This document shows positions 8,424 to 14,616 of a DNA stretch of 28,884 nt, piece after piece. The DNA is taken from positions 1 through 28,884 of the forward strand of contig JBDTRB010000044.1 of NCBI GenBank assembly GCA_039931865.1. Reading direction: 5' to 3'. The first letter of the stretch is position 1. Every line of letters begins with the position of its first letter. Source of the stretch: JALYUA01 sp039931865. Its GTDB lineage: Bacteria > Acidobacteriota > Thermoanaerobaculia > UBA5066 > Gp7-AA6. The position numbers and the translations under genes were made by a program. Under the pieces are notes generated by a model. It saw only the letters and a list, made by a program, of their open reading frames with translations, was not told the DNA's origin and ran no database searches.

Positions 8424-9260
8424 CTACTTCGCCTTGAACTTCGGGACCCGCTTCTCCTGGTTCGCCGCGATGCCTTCCTTCGCGTCGTCGCTCTGGAAAA
8501 GCAGCTGCTGCATCTCCCGCTCGAGCGACAGCGCCGACTCGAGCGGCAGGTCCCAGCCGCTCTGAACGGACCTCTTGATCCGCCCGACGGCCTTCGCGGC
8601 CTTGTTCGGCGGAACGAACTGGCGGGCGTAGTCCATGATCTGCTGCCACCAGTCCTCGGCGTTCGCGTCGATCACCTGGTTGACGATGCCGAGGTCGAGC
8701 GCCTCCTCGAACGAGAAGGTGTTTCCCGTCACCATCAACTCGATCGCCTTGGATTTCCCGACCATCTTCGCCAGGCGCGCCGTGCCGCCCGTCCCCGGGA
8801 GCACGCCGAGGGTCACTTCCGGAAGGCCGATCTTGCCGGCGTCCTTCCGGGCGATCCGCAGGTCCGCGGCCATCGCGATCTCGAGCCCGCCTCCGACCGT
8901 GTGCCCGTTCAGAGCCGCGATCACGAGCTTGGGGGAGTGTTCCAGCCGGAGAAGGGTCTCATTCGCGTGCAGGCAGAAGAAGTACTTGAACCCGGGGGTG
9001 ACGGCGTTCAGCATGCCGATGTTCGCGCCGGCCGAGAAGAACCGGTCGCCCTTGCCCCGCAGCACGATGACGTGCACGTCGTCGTCGAAGCGGGCCTTCA
9101 GGATCGCTTCGTCGAGCTGCCGCATCATCGCGTAGGTGTAGGTGTTGGCCGGAGGGTCGTCCATCTCGATGACGGCGATCCCGTCCTCCGCGCGGTAATT
9201 CACGACGGTGTGGTCCAGCTCGGCGCTCGTCCAGTCCCGGGTCTTCGCAGGGGTGCTCAT
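8424..9260 (-). CDS. Enoyl-CoA hydratase/isomerase (crotonase family)
   Basis: The 278-aa form starts at the ATG at 9260, which has AGGAGG six bases upstream; the frame is open 14 codons further but without such a site. The crotonase core is clear. FFSAGANIGML supplies the first oxyanion-hole strand. NGHTVGGGLEIAMAADLRIA supplies the second and carries Glu127. GLPEVTLGVLPGTGGTARL carries Glu148. These match the two catalytic glutamates of true hydratases. It adds water to 2-enoyl-CoA in beta-oxidation or a related acyl-CoA pathway. An N-terminal extension of about 20 residues precedes the fold. Its neighbours, the aldehyde dehydrogenase and the DECR-like reductase, suit a catabolic role, though the exact acyl chain is unknown. 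Confidence 0.93.
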   Translation of the reverse strand: MSTPAKTRDWTSAELDHTVVNYRAEDGIAVIEMDDPPANTYTYAMMRQLDEAILKARFDDDVHVIVLRGKGDRFFSAGANIGMLNAVTPGFKYFFCLHANETLLRLEHSPKLVIAALNGHTVGGGLEIAMAADLRIARKDAGKIGLPEVTLGVLPGTGGTARLAKMVGKSKAIELMVTGNTFSFEEALDLGIVNQVIDANAEDWWQQIMDYARQFVPPNKAAKAVGRIKRSVQSGWDLPLESALSLEREMQQLLFQSDDAKEGIAANQEKRVPKFKAK

Positions 9261-9292
9261 AGGTTCCTCCTCGACGAATCGTCGAACGGGGA

Positions 9293-9298
9293 AGGATA
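9293..9298 (-). promoter_or_regulatory. TATCCT -10-like box upstream of the enoyl-CoA hydratase
   Basis: The hexamer is identical to the one before the S9 peptidase, but here about 32 nt separate it from the start and an AGGAGG site lies between. This looks like a leadered promoter. No convincing -35 box is seen. Confidence 0.35.
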
Positions 9299-9321
9299 TC
9301 AAAGGGACGGGGGGCCGGAGC

Positions 9322-9467
9322 CGGGAATCGGGAATCGGAAATCGGAAATCGGAAATCGGAAATCGGAAATCGGAAATCGGGAGCTGGGAGCCGGGAGCCG
9401 GGAGCCGGGAGCCGGGAGCCGGGAGTCCACGGTCCTTCGATTTCCCATTCCCGATTCCCGATTCCCG
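9322..9467. repeat. Fifteen 7-bp units followed by an inverted copy; long hairpin
   Basis: From 9322 to 9426 the sequence is CGGGAAT twice, CGGAAAT six times, then CGGGAGC-type units seven times, all in 7-bp register. After a 20-bp spacer the complement returns. CGGGAATCGGGAATCGG at 9322-9338 is a perfect 17-bp match to the reverse complement of 9451-9467, so the block can fold into one long hairpin. It fills most of the gap between mgtE and the hydratase and might act as a transcription barrier. Confidence 0.88.
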
Positions 9468-9489
9468 AGCCTTCTCTCTTCGCCCTCGG

Positions 9490-10848
9490 CTACAGCCCCA
9501 GGATCGACCTCGCGATCACGAAATAGATGAAGAGTCCCGTGGCGTCCACGAGGGTGGCGATCAGGGGCGCGGACATGATCGTCGGGTCGATCTTGCAGAG
9601 GGTCGCCAGCATGGGGATCGACGCCCCCACCGTGTTCGCCCACGTGATGATCACGAGGATGCTGACGCCGACGGTGATCGCGAGCGGCATGTTGCTCGAG
9701 TTCCAGAGCAGGGCGCGTCCGAAGCCGACGATCCCGAGCAGAACGCCGAGCGCGAACCCGCTCGCCGCCTCGCGCGCGACGACCCGCCAGAAATCGCGAA
9801 GGCGGATGTCGCCGACCGCGAGCCCGCGGACGATCGTGGTGACGGTCTGAGATCCGGAGTTTCCGCCGGTCCCGATCAGGAGAGGAATGAAGAACGCGAG
9901 CGCGACGACCTTCGCCATCTCCGACTCGAAGTGGCGGAGGACGGTCCCGGTCAGGGTCTCGGTGACGAAGAGAAGAAGCAGCCAGTTGAAGCGCGCTCTC
10001 ACGTTGCGCCACGGCTTGCTCGCGAAATAGCTGTCGGCCACCTCGCCCGAGACGGGCGCGCCGGCTAAGTGGAGCATGTCTTCGGTCTGCTCCTCGATCA
10101 GGACGTCGATGACGTCATCGACCGTGACGATTCCGATCGGGCGGTTCTGGTCATCGACGACCGGGATCGCGTGCACGTCGTATCTCGAGACCAGATGAGC
10201 GACCTCTTCCTGCGGCGTGTCCGGCTGCACGGTCTTCAGAGTCTTCTCCATGAGCTCCGAGATCCGGCGAGAGGGCGGCGCGGGGAGCAGCCGCCGCAGT
10301 GAGACGAATCCGATCAAGTGATCGTGGTCGTCGACGACGTAGAGGCTCTGGACCGTCTCGACCTCGGGGTCGATCCGCTTCAGGTGCTCGAGCGTCTCGG
10401 CCGCGGTCCACTCCGCCCGGATGCGGGGGAACTTTTCGGACATGAGGCGGCCCGCGGTGCGGGGCGCATAACGGAGCAGGCGCTCGGCTTCGGCCGCGTC
10501 GCGCGGCGACATTCGCGCGAGGAGCGCCTCCCGCTGGCGCTGCGTCAGGTGTTCGAGCAGGAAGGTGACCTCGTCGGCGGGGAGGCGGTCGAGCTCGGGC
10601 CCGAGTTTCTGGGGAGACGCCTCGTGCAGGATCAGGCGGAGCGTCTCTCCATGGAGCTCCGAGAGCACCGCGGCGCCCTGCTCGGGCGGCAGCATCTCGA
10701 AGACCAGCACACGGTTTTCGCGGGGGAGGTCCTCGAGAAGCTCGGCGACGTCTACGGGGTGGAGGTCCGCCAGGGCGGCCGGGAGCTCCTGGGGGTGCTC
10801 GCGAATCAGCTCCTCGATGTCGGGGCCGATGACCTTCGCGACGGACAT
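9490..10848 (-). CDS. mgtE: MgtE-type magnesium transporter/channel
   Basis: The 452-aa protein has the standard MgtE order. A helical N-domain comes first (residues about 30-135, with LLEDLPRENRVLVFEMLP and LSELHGE). A pair of CBS domains follows (about 140-260, VVDDHDHLIGFVSLRRLL and VVDDQNRPIGIVTVDDVIDVL). The C-terminal half carries about five membrane segments with GTGGNSGSQTVTTIVRGLAVGDI and the pore-lining LVDATGLFIYF. In this family Mg2+ binding to the N and CBS domains closes the channel, giving self-regulation of uptake. The ATG at 10848 lacks a Shine-Dalgarno; TAACTT lies 8 nt upstream. It is separated from moaE by about 57 bp, so it may be transcribed alone or with moaDE. Confidence 0.96.
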   Translation of the reverse strand: MSVAKVIGPDIEELIREHPQELPAALADLHPVDVAELLEDLPRENRVLVFEMLPPEQGAAVLSELHGETLRLILHEASPQKLGPELDRLPADEVTFLLEHLTQRQREALLARMSPRDAAEAERLLRYAPRTAGRLMSEKFPRIRAEWTAAETLEHLKRIDPEVETVQSLYVVDDHDHLIGFVSLRRLLPAPPSRRISELMEKTLKTVQPDTPQEEVAHLVSRYDVHAIPVVDDQNRPIGIVTVDDVIDVLIEEQTEDMLHLAGAPVSGEVADSYFASKPWRNVRARFNWLLLLFVTETLTGTVLRHFESEMAKVVALAFFIPLLIGTGGNSGSQTVTTIVRGLAVGDIRLRDFWRVVAREAASGFALGVLLGIVGFGRALLWNSSNMPLAITVGVSILVIITWANTVGASIPMLATLCKIDPTIMSAPLIATLVDATGLFIYFVIARSILGL

Positions 10849-10856
10849 GGGGGAGA

Positions 10857-10862
10857 AAGTTA
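10857..10862 (-). promoter_or_regulatory. TAACTT -10-like box, 8 nt before mgtE
   Basis: It fits TANNNT and lies 8 nt before the ATG, with only TCTCCCCC between, so no ribosome-binding site. This is a candidate promoter for leaderless or near-leaderless mgtE mRNA. Confidence 0.35.
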
Positions 10863-10905
10863 TCAGGAGTGCGCGGGCGGCCTGCGGCCGCGTCGCCGTG
10901 GGACG

Positions 10906-11328
10906 CTAGCCGGGAGGCGACCCGGCGGTCGGGTCCACCCAGTCGGACGTTCCGTCGGGATGGAACTCGCGCTTCCAGATCGGGACCGTCGCCTTGATAC
11001 GGTCGATCGCGGCGCGGCAGGCGACGAAGGCCTCGGCGCGATGCGGTGCGGAGGCGACGATGGCGACGGCCACGTCCCCGATCTCGAGCACACCCACGCG
11101 ATGTCGGACCTGGACCTGCGCGTCCGGCCATTCCCGCGCGAGCCCGTCCAGGATTTTCCCGATCTCCGCCTCCGCCATCGGCCCGTACGCCTCGTACGCG
11201 ATCCGCTCCGTCGGCCGGCCCATGTGGTGGTTGCGCACGACGCCGAGGAACGTGCACACGCCCCCGTCCGAAGGCCGCGCGGCGGCGAAAAGCGCGGCGG
11301 AGTCGATCGGAGCGTCCGTCAGATACAT
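10906..11328 (-). CDS. moaE: Molybdopterin synthase large (catalytic) subunit
   Basis: The product is 140 aa, the usual MoaE length. Typical blocks are FLGVVRN near residue 27, YEAYGPMAEAE, HRVGVLEIGDVAVAI, APHRAEAFVACRAAID and RIKATVPIWKRE. The last block holds Lys112 and Lys119, corresponding to the catalytic lysine pair of E. coli MoaE. With MoaD it converts precursor Z (cPMP) to molybdopterin in the cytoplasm. The gene begins 13 bp after the moaD stop, so the two subunits are co-transcribed. No other molybdenum-cofactor gene lies in the window. Confidence 0.96.
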   Translation of the reverse strand: MYLTDAPIDSAALFAAARPSDGGVCTFLGVVRNHHMGRPTERIAYEAYGPMAEAEIGKILDGLAREWPDAQVQVRHRVGVLEIGDVAVAIVASAPHRAEAFVACRAAIDRIKATVPIWKREFHPDGTSDWVDPTAGSPPG

Positions 11329-11341
11329 CGGACGCGAGAGG

Positions 11342-11587
11342 TCACCCGCCGGCGACAGGCGGCAGGAAGGCCACCTCGTCTCCGTCCGCGAGCACGGTCT
11401 CGGGTCCCGTGTACTCGCGGTTGACGGCGGCCGGGGGCATCGAACCGGTCTTGAGAAGCCCGGGCATTTCCCGGGTCAGCTCGCGCCACAGATCCGAGAC
11501 TTTCGCCCCGCCCGCGACCTGCCGGTCCTCCGAGTCGCGCCCCGCGACGTCCTTGAAGGTGGCGAAGTAAAGAAGTCGGATCCGCAT
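11342..11587 (-). CDS. moaD: Molybdopterin synthase sulfur-carrier subunit
   Basis: This 81-aa ubiquitin-like protein starts with MRIRLLYFATFKDVAG and ends with the exact C-terminal Gly-Gly (FLPPVAGG) that is thiocarboxylated in MoaD/ThiS carriers. VLADGDEVAFLPPV is the typical last strand. The partner gene moaE follows directly. The ATG at 11587 has no Shine-Dalgarno; TAAACT ends 6 nt upstream. A 7-bp tandem repeat begins about 17 bp before the start, so the promoter's -35 region would lie in that repeat. Confidence 0.95.
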   Translation of the reverse strand: MRIRLLYFATFKDVAGRDSEDRQVAGGAKVSDLWRELTREMPGLLKTGSMPPAAVNREYTGPETVLADGDEVAFLPPVAGG

Positions 11588-11593
11588 GGTGGG

Positions 11594-11599
11594 AGTTTA
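11594..11599 (-). promoter_or_regulatory. TAAACT -10-like box, 6 nt before moaD
   Basis: The minus strand reads TAAACT, CCCACC, ATG. Spacing is identical to the boxes before tetR and the S9 peptidase, which supports a leaderless moaDE transcript. Confidence 0.5.
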
Positions 11600-11604
11600 G
11601 CTTT

Positions 11605-11675
11605 GGTGAGGGGTGAGGGGTGAGGGGTGAGGGGTGAGGGGTGAGGGGTGAGGGGTGAGGGGGTGAGGGGGTGAG
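11605..11675. repeat. GGTGAGG tandem array (8 heptads plus two 8-bp units)
   Basis: Eight consecutive GGTGAGG units run from 11605 to 11660, followed by units lengthened by one G to 11675. The array sits between the divergent moaD and tetR starts. Its G-runs could form a G-quadruplex on the plus strand. Confidence 0.92.
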
Positions 11676-11713
11676 CGTCCGCCCCACCGCCCACCTTCTA
11701 ACCACGGACCTTG

Positions 11714-11735
11714 TATCTGACCGACCGGTCAGATA
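11714..11735. promoter_or_regulatory. Palindromic TetR-family operator
   Basis: The perfect 10-bp arms TATCTGACCG and CGGTCAGATA are separated by AC and end 10 bp before the tetR start. Such palindromes containing GACCGACCGGTC are typical TetR/AcrR-type binding sites. The right arm overlaps the putative -10 box, so binding would block tetR transcription (autorepression). Confidence 0.8.
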
Positions 11736-11739
11736 GACT
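11734..11739 (+). promoter_or_regulatory. TAGACT -10-like box, 6 nt before tetR
   Basis: TAGACT is followed by CGGTGC and then ATG, with no ribosome-binding site. Its first two bases belong to the operator palindrome, as expected for repression by occlusion. Confidence 0.45.
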
Positions 11740-11745
11740 CGGTGC

Positions 11746-12447
11746 ATGAGGTCCGCCACACATGAGGCCGAGCGCCGCCTGGTTCTGAGGAAGGCCGCGT
11801 TCCGCGAAGTCGCGGAGCGCGGGTTCTCCAGCGTGACGCTCGAGGACATCGCGGTCCGGGCGGGCGTCTCGAAGGGCGTGACGCTCTATTACTTCGATTC
11901 GAAGGATGACCTCTTCCGCGATCTCTTCTCCTGGCTGATCGACTCGATCCATCTCCGGATGCGCGACGCCGTCGCCGCCGCCGAAGGTCCCGTCGAGAAG
12001 GTGCGTGCCCTAGTCGCGCTGATCTTCCCTTCGCCGTCCAGGAATCGCGCGTTTTTCCGCGCCTACGTGGACTTCTGCGGTCTCGCCGCCCGGAAGGAAT
12101 CGTTCCGCCAGATCGGCGAGCGCTTCTATGCGGGCTGCAGGGAAATCGACCGCGGGATCGTCGAAGAGGGCATGCGGCGGGGGGTGTTCATTCTCCGGGA
12201 CGCGGGCGAGACCGCATCGACCCTCCGGGCCATTTTCGACGGTCTGATGCTCCAGTGGCTCATGGAAAAGGACCCCGAGGCGTGCTTTGAGGCCTACCGG
12301 GAACGCTGCGAGCGGGAGCTGCTTCACTACCTTCTTTCCCCGGGAAGACCCGTTGAGCTTCTTTCCCCGGGAAGACCCGGGGAGCTTCTGGCCCCGGGAC
12401 GACCCGAGCCGCCCGAGACCGCGCGAATCAAAGGGAGAAAACGATGA
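11746..12447 (+). CDS. TetR/AcrR-family transcriptional regulator with a repetitive C-terminal tail
   Basis: The 233-aa protein has a classical TetR N-terminal DNA-binding domain. Helices lead to VTLEDIAVRAGVSKGVTLYYFDSKDDLF (residues about 29-56 in sequence), then an all-helical ligand/dimer domain to about residue 195. The tail is three copies of a nine-residue repeat (LLSPGRPVE, LLSPGRPGE, LLAPGRPEP) encoded by a 27-bp tandem repeat, then a basic end, RIKGRKR. The tail is probably disordered and not typical of the family. A palindromic operator immediately upstream predicts autoregulation. The stop codon overlaps the start of the next gene (ATGA), so the microprotein and possibly ispH are translated from the same message. 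Regulated targets and inducer are unknown. Confidence 0.92.
   Translation: MRSATHEAERRLVLRKAAFREVAERGFSSVTLEDIAVRAGVSKGVTLYYFDSKDDLFRDLFSWLIDSIHLRMRDAVAAAEGPVEKVRALVALIFPSPSRNRAFFRAYVDFCGLAARKESFRQIGERFYAGCREIDRGIVEEGMRRGVFILRDAGETASTLRAIFDGLMLQWLMEKDPEACFEAYRERCERELLHYLLSPGRPVELLSPGRPGELLAPGRPEPPETARIKGRKR
12331..12411 (+). repeat. 27-bp in-frame tandem repeat, three copies, inside tetR
   Basis: Copies at 12331-12357, 12358-12384 and 12385-12411 share CTTCTTTCCCCGGGAAGACC with increasing divergence. Each has a CCCGGG centre. The 27-bp length is three codon nonamers, so copy-number change would keep the frame. Confidence 0.9.
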
Positions 12448-12629
12448 GCCAGCCCCACGAGCCCCGGATCTGCGACAACGGAGACTGCGCCCGAAAGGCG
12501 CAGCCCGGAGAGCCCCTCTGCGAGTCCTGCGCGATCGAACGGTCTCTTTTCCGGCGCGACGAGAGGCTCGGGAGCACCGGGGCCGACTCCCGGAAGGGGG
12601 TCGGGGGAGTAGAATCCGTCCCCCGATGA
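12444..12629 (+). CDS. Four-cysteine zinc-ribbon-like microprotein
   Basis: The 61-aa product carries C10-x4-C15-x10-C26-x2-C29 (ICDNGDC and LCESC), spacing that suggests a small zinc-binding knuckle, followed by a charged and then glycine-rich tail. GGGAG lies about 8 bp before the ATG. The gene is linked to both neighbours by 4-bp ATGA overlaps (with tetR at 12444-12447 and ispH at 12626-12629), which strongly argues it is translated. I do not recognise a family. A role as a structural or regulatory zinc protein is only a guess. Confidence 0.65.
   Translation: MSQPHEPRICDNGDCARKAQPGEPLCESCAIERSLFRRDERLGSTGADSRKGVGGVESVPR
12610..12615 (+). promoter_or_regulatory. TAGAAT -10-like box, 10 nt before ispH
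   Basis: TAGAAT inside the end of the microprotein gene is placed so that a transcript could start almost at the ispH ATG. It may give ispH its own constitutive promoter, independent of the tetR operator. Confidence 0.35.
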
Positions 12630-13621
12630 GCGCGACGAGCGTCGTCCCGACCTATCCGAAGACAGTGGTCCTCGCCGCTCCGCGCGGTTTCTGCGCGGGG
12701 GTGGTGCGCGCCATCGACATCGTGGATCTGGCGCTCGAGGCGGTCGGGACGCCCCTGTACGTCCGCAAGGAGATCGTCCACAACCTGCACGTCGTTCGCA
12801 GCTTCGAGGAGCGGGGCGTGCGATTCGTCGACGACCTGAGCGAGGTTCCCGACGGGCAGACCGTCATCTTTTCCGCGCACGGAGTGTCTCCGGCCGTCCG
12901 CGCGGACGCCGCGGCTCGGGGGTTGACGGTCCTGGACGCGACCTGCCCGCTCGTCACCAAGGTGCACCTCGAAGCGATTCGCTATGCGCGCGCGGATTTC
13001 GAGATCATTCTCATCGGGCACCCGAGCCACGAGGAGGTCGAGGGGACCCTCGGCGAGGCGGCCGACCGCATGACCCTCGTCTCGACGGTCGCCCAGGCGG
13101 AGACCGTGCAGGTTGCGAACCCGGAACGGCTCGCGTTCCTGACCCAGACGACGTTGTCGGTGGAAGACACCCGCCCGATCGTCGCCGCGCTGCAGCGGCG
13201 CTTTCCGGGCATCCAGGGGCCGGCGCGCGCCGACATCTGCTACGCCACCCAGAATCGCCAGCTCGCCGTTCGGGCGATCGCGCGGGAAGCCCCGGTCATC
13301 CTGGTCGTGGGGTCGCGCAATTCATCGAACTCCAATCGCCTGGTCGAGGAGGCCGAGCTCGCCGGCGCCCGCGCGTACCTGGTCGACGACGTTTCCGGCG
13401 TGCGCAGGGAATGGCTCGAAGGAGCCTCGTCCGTTGGCGTGACCTCGGGAGCGTCGGCGCCGGATTTCCTGGTCAACGCGATTCTCGACTCTCTCCGGGC
13501 GCTCGGCGCAACCGAGGTCCGAGAGGTCCGCGTCGTCGAAGAGGACGTTTTCTTCCCGCTGCCGCCCGAGCTCGCGGCCCTGCGAAAGGCGCGCGAGAGC
13601 GCCCTCGCGCTGTCCGACTAG
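12626..13621 (+). CDS. ispH: 4-hydroxy-3-methylbut-2-enyl diphosphate reductase
   Basis: This 331-aa protein is the last enzyme of the MEP pathway; it makes IPP and DMAPP using a [4Fe-4S] cluster. The three cluster cysteines are visible: Cys23 in APRGFCAGVVRAI, Cys107 in DATCPLVTKVH and Cys205 in DICYATQNRQ. Substrate-binding blocks are also present: EIVHNLHVV, FSAHGVSP, GHPSHEEVEGTLGEA, LTQTTLSVEDT, VGSRNSSNSNRL and TSGASAPDFLV. I chose the ATG at 12626 because homology starts just after it and because it overlaps the preceding stop codon; the frame is open much further upstream but that part is a shadow of tetR. The following SDR begins 52 bp downstream. Confidence 0.97.
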   Translation: MSATSVVPTYPKTVVLAAPRGFCAGVVRAIDIVDLALEAVGTPLYVRKEIVHNLHVVRSFEERGVRFVDDLSEVPDGQTVIFSAHGVSPAVRADAAARGLTVLDATCPLVTKVHLEAIRYARADFEIILIGHPSHEEVEGTLGEAADRMTLVSTVAQAETVQVANPERLAFLTQTTLSVEDTRPIVAALQRRFPGIQGPARADICYATQNRQLAVRAIAREAPVILVVGSRNSSNSNRLVEEAELAGARAYLVDDVSGVRREWLEGASSVGVTSGASAPDFLVNAILDSLRALGATEVREVRVVEEDVFFPLPPELAALRKARESALALSD

Positions 13622-13673
13622 CCGCCACCGCTCCTCTAGAGGACGAAGTGACGAACCCCTCGACCGAAACCCG

Positions 13674-14513
13674 ATGAGCGACGACTCCGACCTCGAAAGC
13701 ACCGCGCCGCTCCGCCCGTCCGGCGAACCGGCGTCGGTCTGCCGGCGGCTGGTCGACAAGGTGGCGTTTGTGACCGGCGCGTCACGAGGCATCGGGGAAG
13801 CGATCTCGCGCCGTTTCGGCGCCGAAGGCGCCCGCGTCGCTCTGGCGGCGCGGAACCTCCGCGACTGCGAGCGGATCGCCGCGGAGATCCGGCACTCCGG
13901 CGCCGACGCGGTCGCGATCGAGTGCGACGTGACCCTGGGGCTTTCGATCAGCAACGCGATCGCGGAAGTGAGCGCCCGCTGGGGGCGGATCGACATCCTG
14001 GTAAACAACGCGGGCCTGGGTGGCCCGACGCCGCTCGACGACCCCGACGACTCGCGCTGGAACTCCATCATCGCCACCAACGTCACGGCGGTGTTCCGGG
14101 TCACCCGGGAAGCGGCCCCGTTTCTGCCTCAGGGAGGACGGATCATCAACATCTCTTCGGTGGTCGGGCGATTCGGGGTCGCGGGGATGTCGGCGTACTC
14201 GGCCTCGAAGCACGCGGTCATCGGACTCACGAGAACGCTGGCGCTCGAGCTCGCCCCGCGTCAGATCACGGTCAACGCTCTCTGCCCGGGCTGGGTGGAA
14301 AGCGAAATGGCGCGCGAGGGGTTCCGTCAGATCGGCCGGATGCGCGGGAAATCCGTGGAGGAGGGCCGGGATACTGCCGCCCGGATGGCGCCGCTCGGGC
14401 GCATCCTCGATCCGGCGGAAGTCGCCGGCATGGCGGCCTACCTGGCGTCGGACGACGCGAAGTCGGTCACCGGCCAGGCGATCGTGATCGACGGCGGCCA
14501 GGTGATGCCCTAG
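13674..14513 (+). CDS. SDR-family oxidoreductase, 3-oxoacyl-ACP/acyl-CoA reductase-like
   Basis: The 279-aa protein is a classical SDR after a 25-residue polar N-terminal extension. TGASRGIG lies at about residues 34-41, Asn111 begins NNAG, Ser162 sits in NISSVVG, and Tyr175/Lys179 form YSASK. The C-terminus reads GRILDPAEVAGMAAYLASDDAKSVTGQAIVIDGGQ, typical of FabG/PhaB-like enzymes. It presumably reduces a 3-oxoacyl thioester or similar ketone with NADPH; the substrate cannot be assigned. There is no clear Shine-Dalgarno before the ATG. A ten-codon reading frame starting GTG at 13648 behind GAGGA ends in TGA overlapping this ATG, which might couple translation. It lies between ispH and the CADD-like gene on the same strand. 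Confidence 0.9.
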   Translation: MSDDSDLESTAPLRPSGEPASVCRRLVDKVAFVTGASRGIGEAISRRFGAEGARVALAARNLRDCERIAAEIRHSGADAVAIECDVTLGLSISNAIAEVSARWGRIDILVNNAGLGGPTPLDDPDDSRWNSIIATNVTAVFRVTREAAPFLPQGGRIINISSVVGRFGVAGMSAYSASKHAVIGLTRTLALELAPRQITVNALCPGWVESEMAREGFRQIGRMRGKSVEEGRDTAARMAPLGRILDPAEVAGMAAYLASDDAKSVTGQAIVIDGGQVMP

Positions 14514-14565
14514 GGATAGCGAGGATAGCGAGGATAGCGAGGATAGAGAGGATAGCGAGGATAGA
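14514..14565. repeat. GAGGATAGC nonamer array
   Basis: Starting directly at the SDR stop codon, a partial unit and five 9-bp units (GAGGATAGC or GAGGATAGA) follow in register. It fills half of the gap before the CADD-like gene; the rest (14566-14606) is a degenerate stretch of CTGACAACTG-like words. Confidence 0.88.
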
Positions 14566-14616
14566 AAACTGGAATTGAGAACCGATCACTGACAACTGTT
14601 TACTGCCGGAGGCCAC

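Noticed and set aside
9322..9426. CRISPR-like array
   Set aside because: The units are only 7 bp, contiguous and without spacers; no cas genes are present.
12287..12625. N-terminal extension of the ispH frame
   Set aside because: It overlaps the tetR tail and the microprotein in another frame, and IspH homology begins right after the ATG at 12626.
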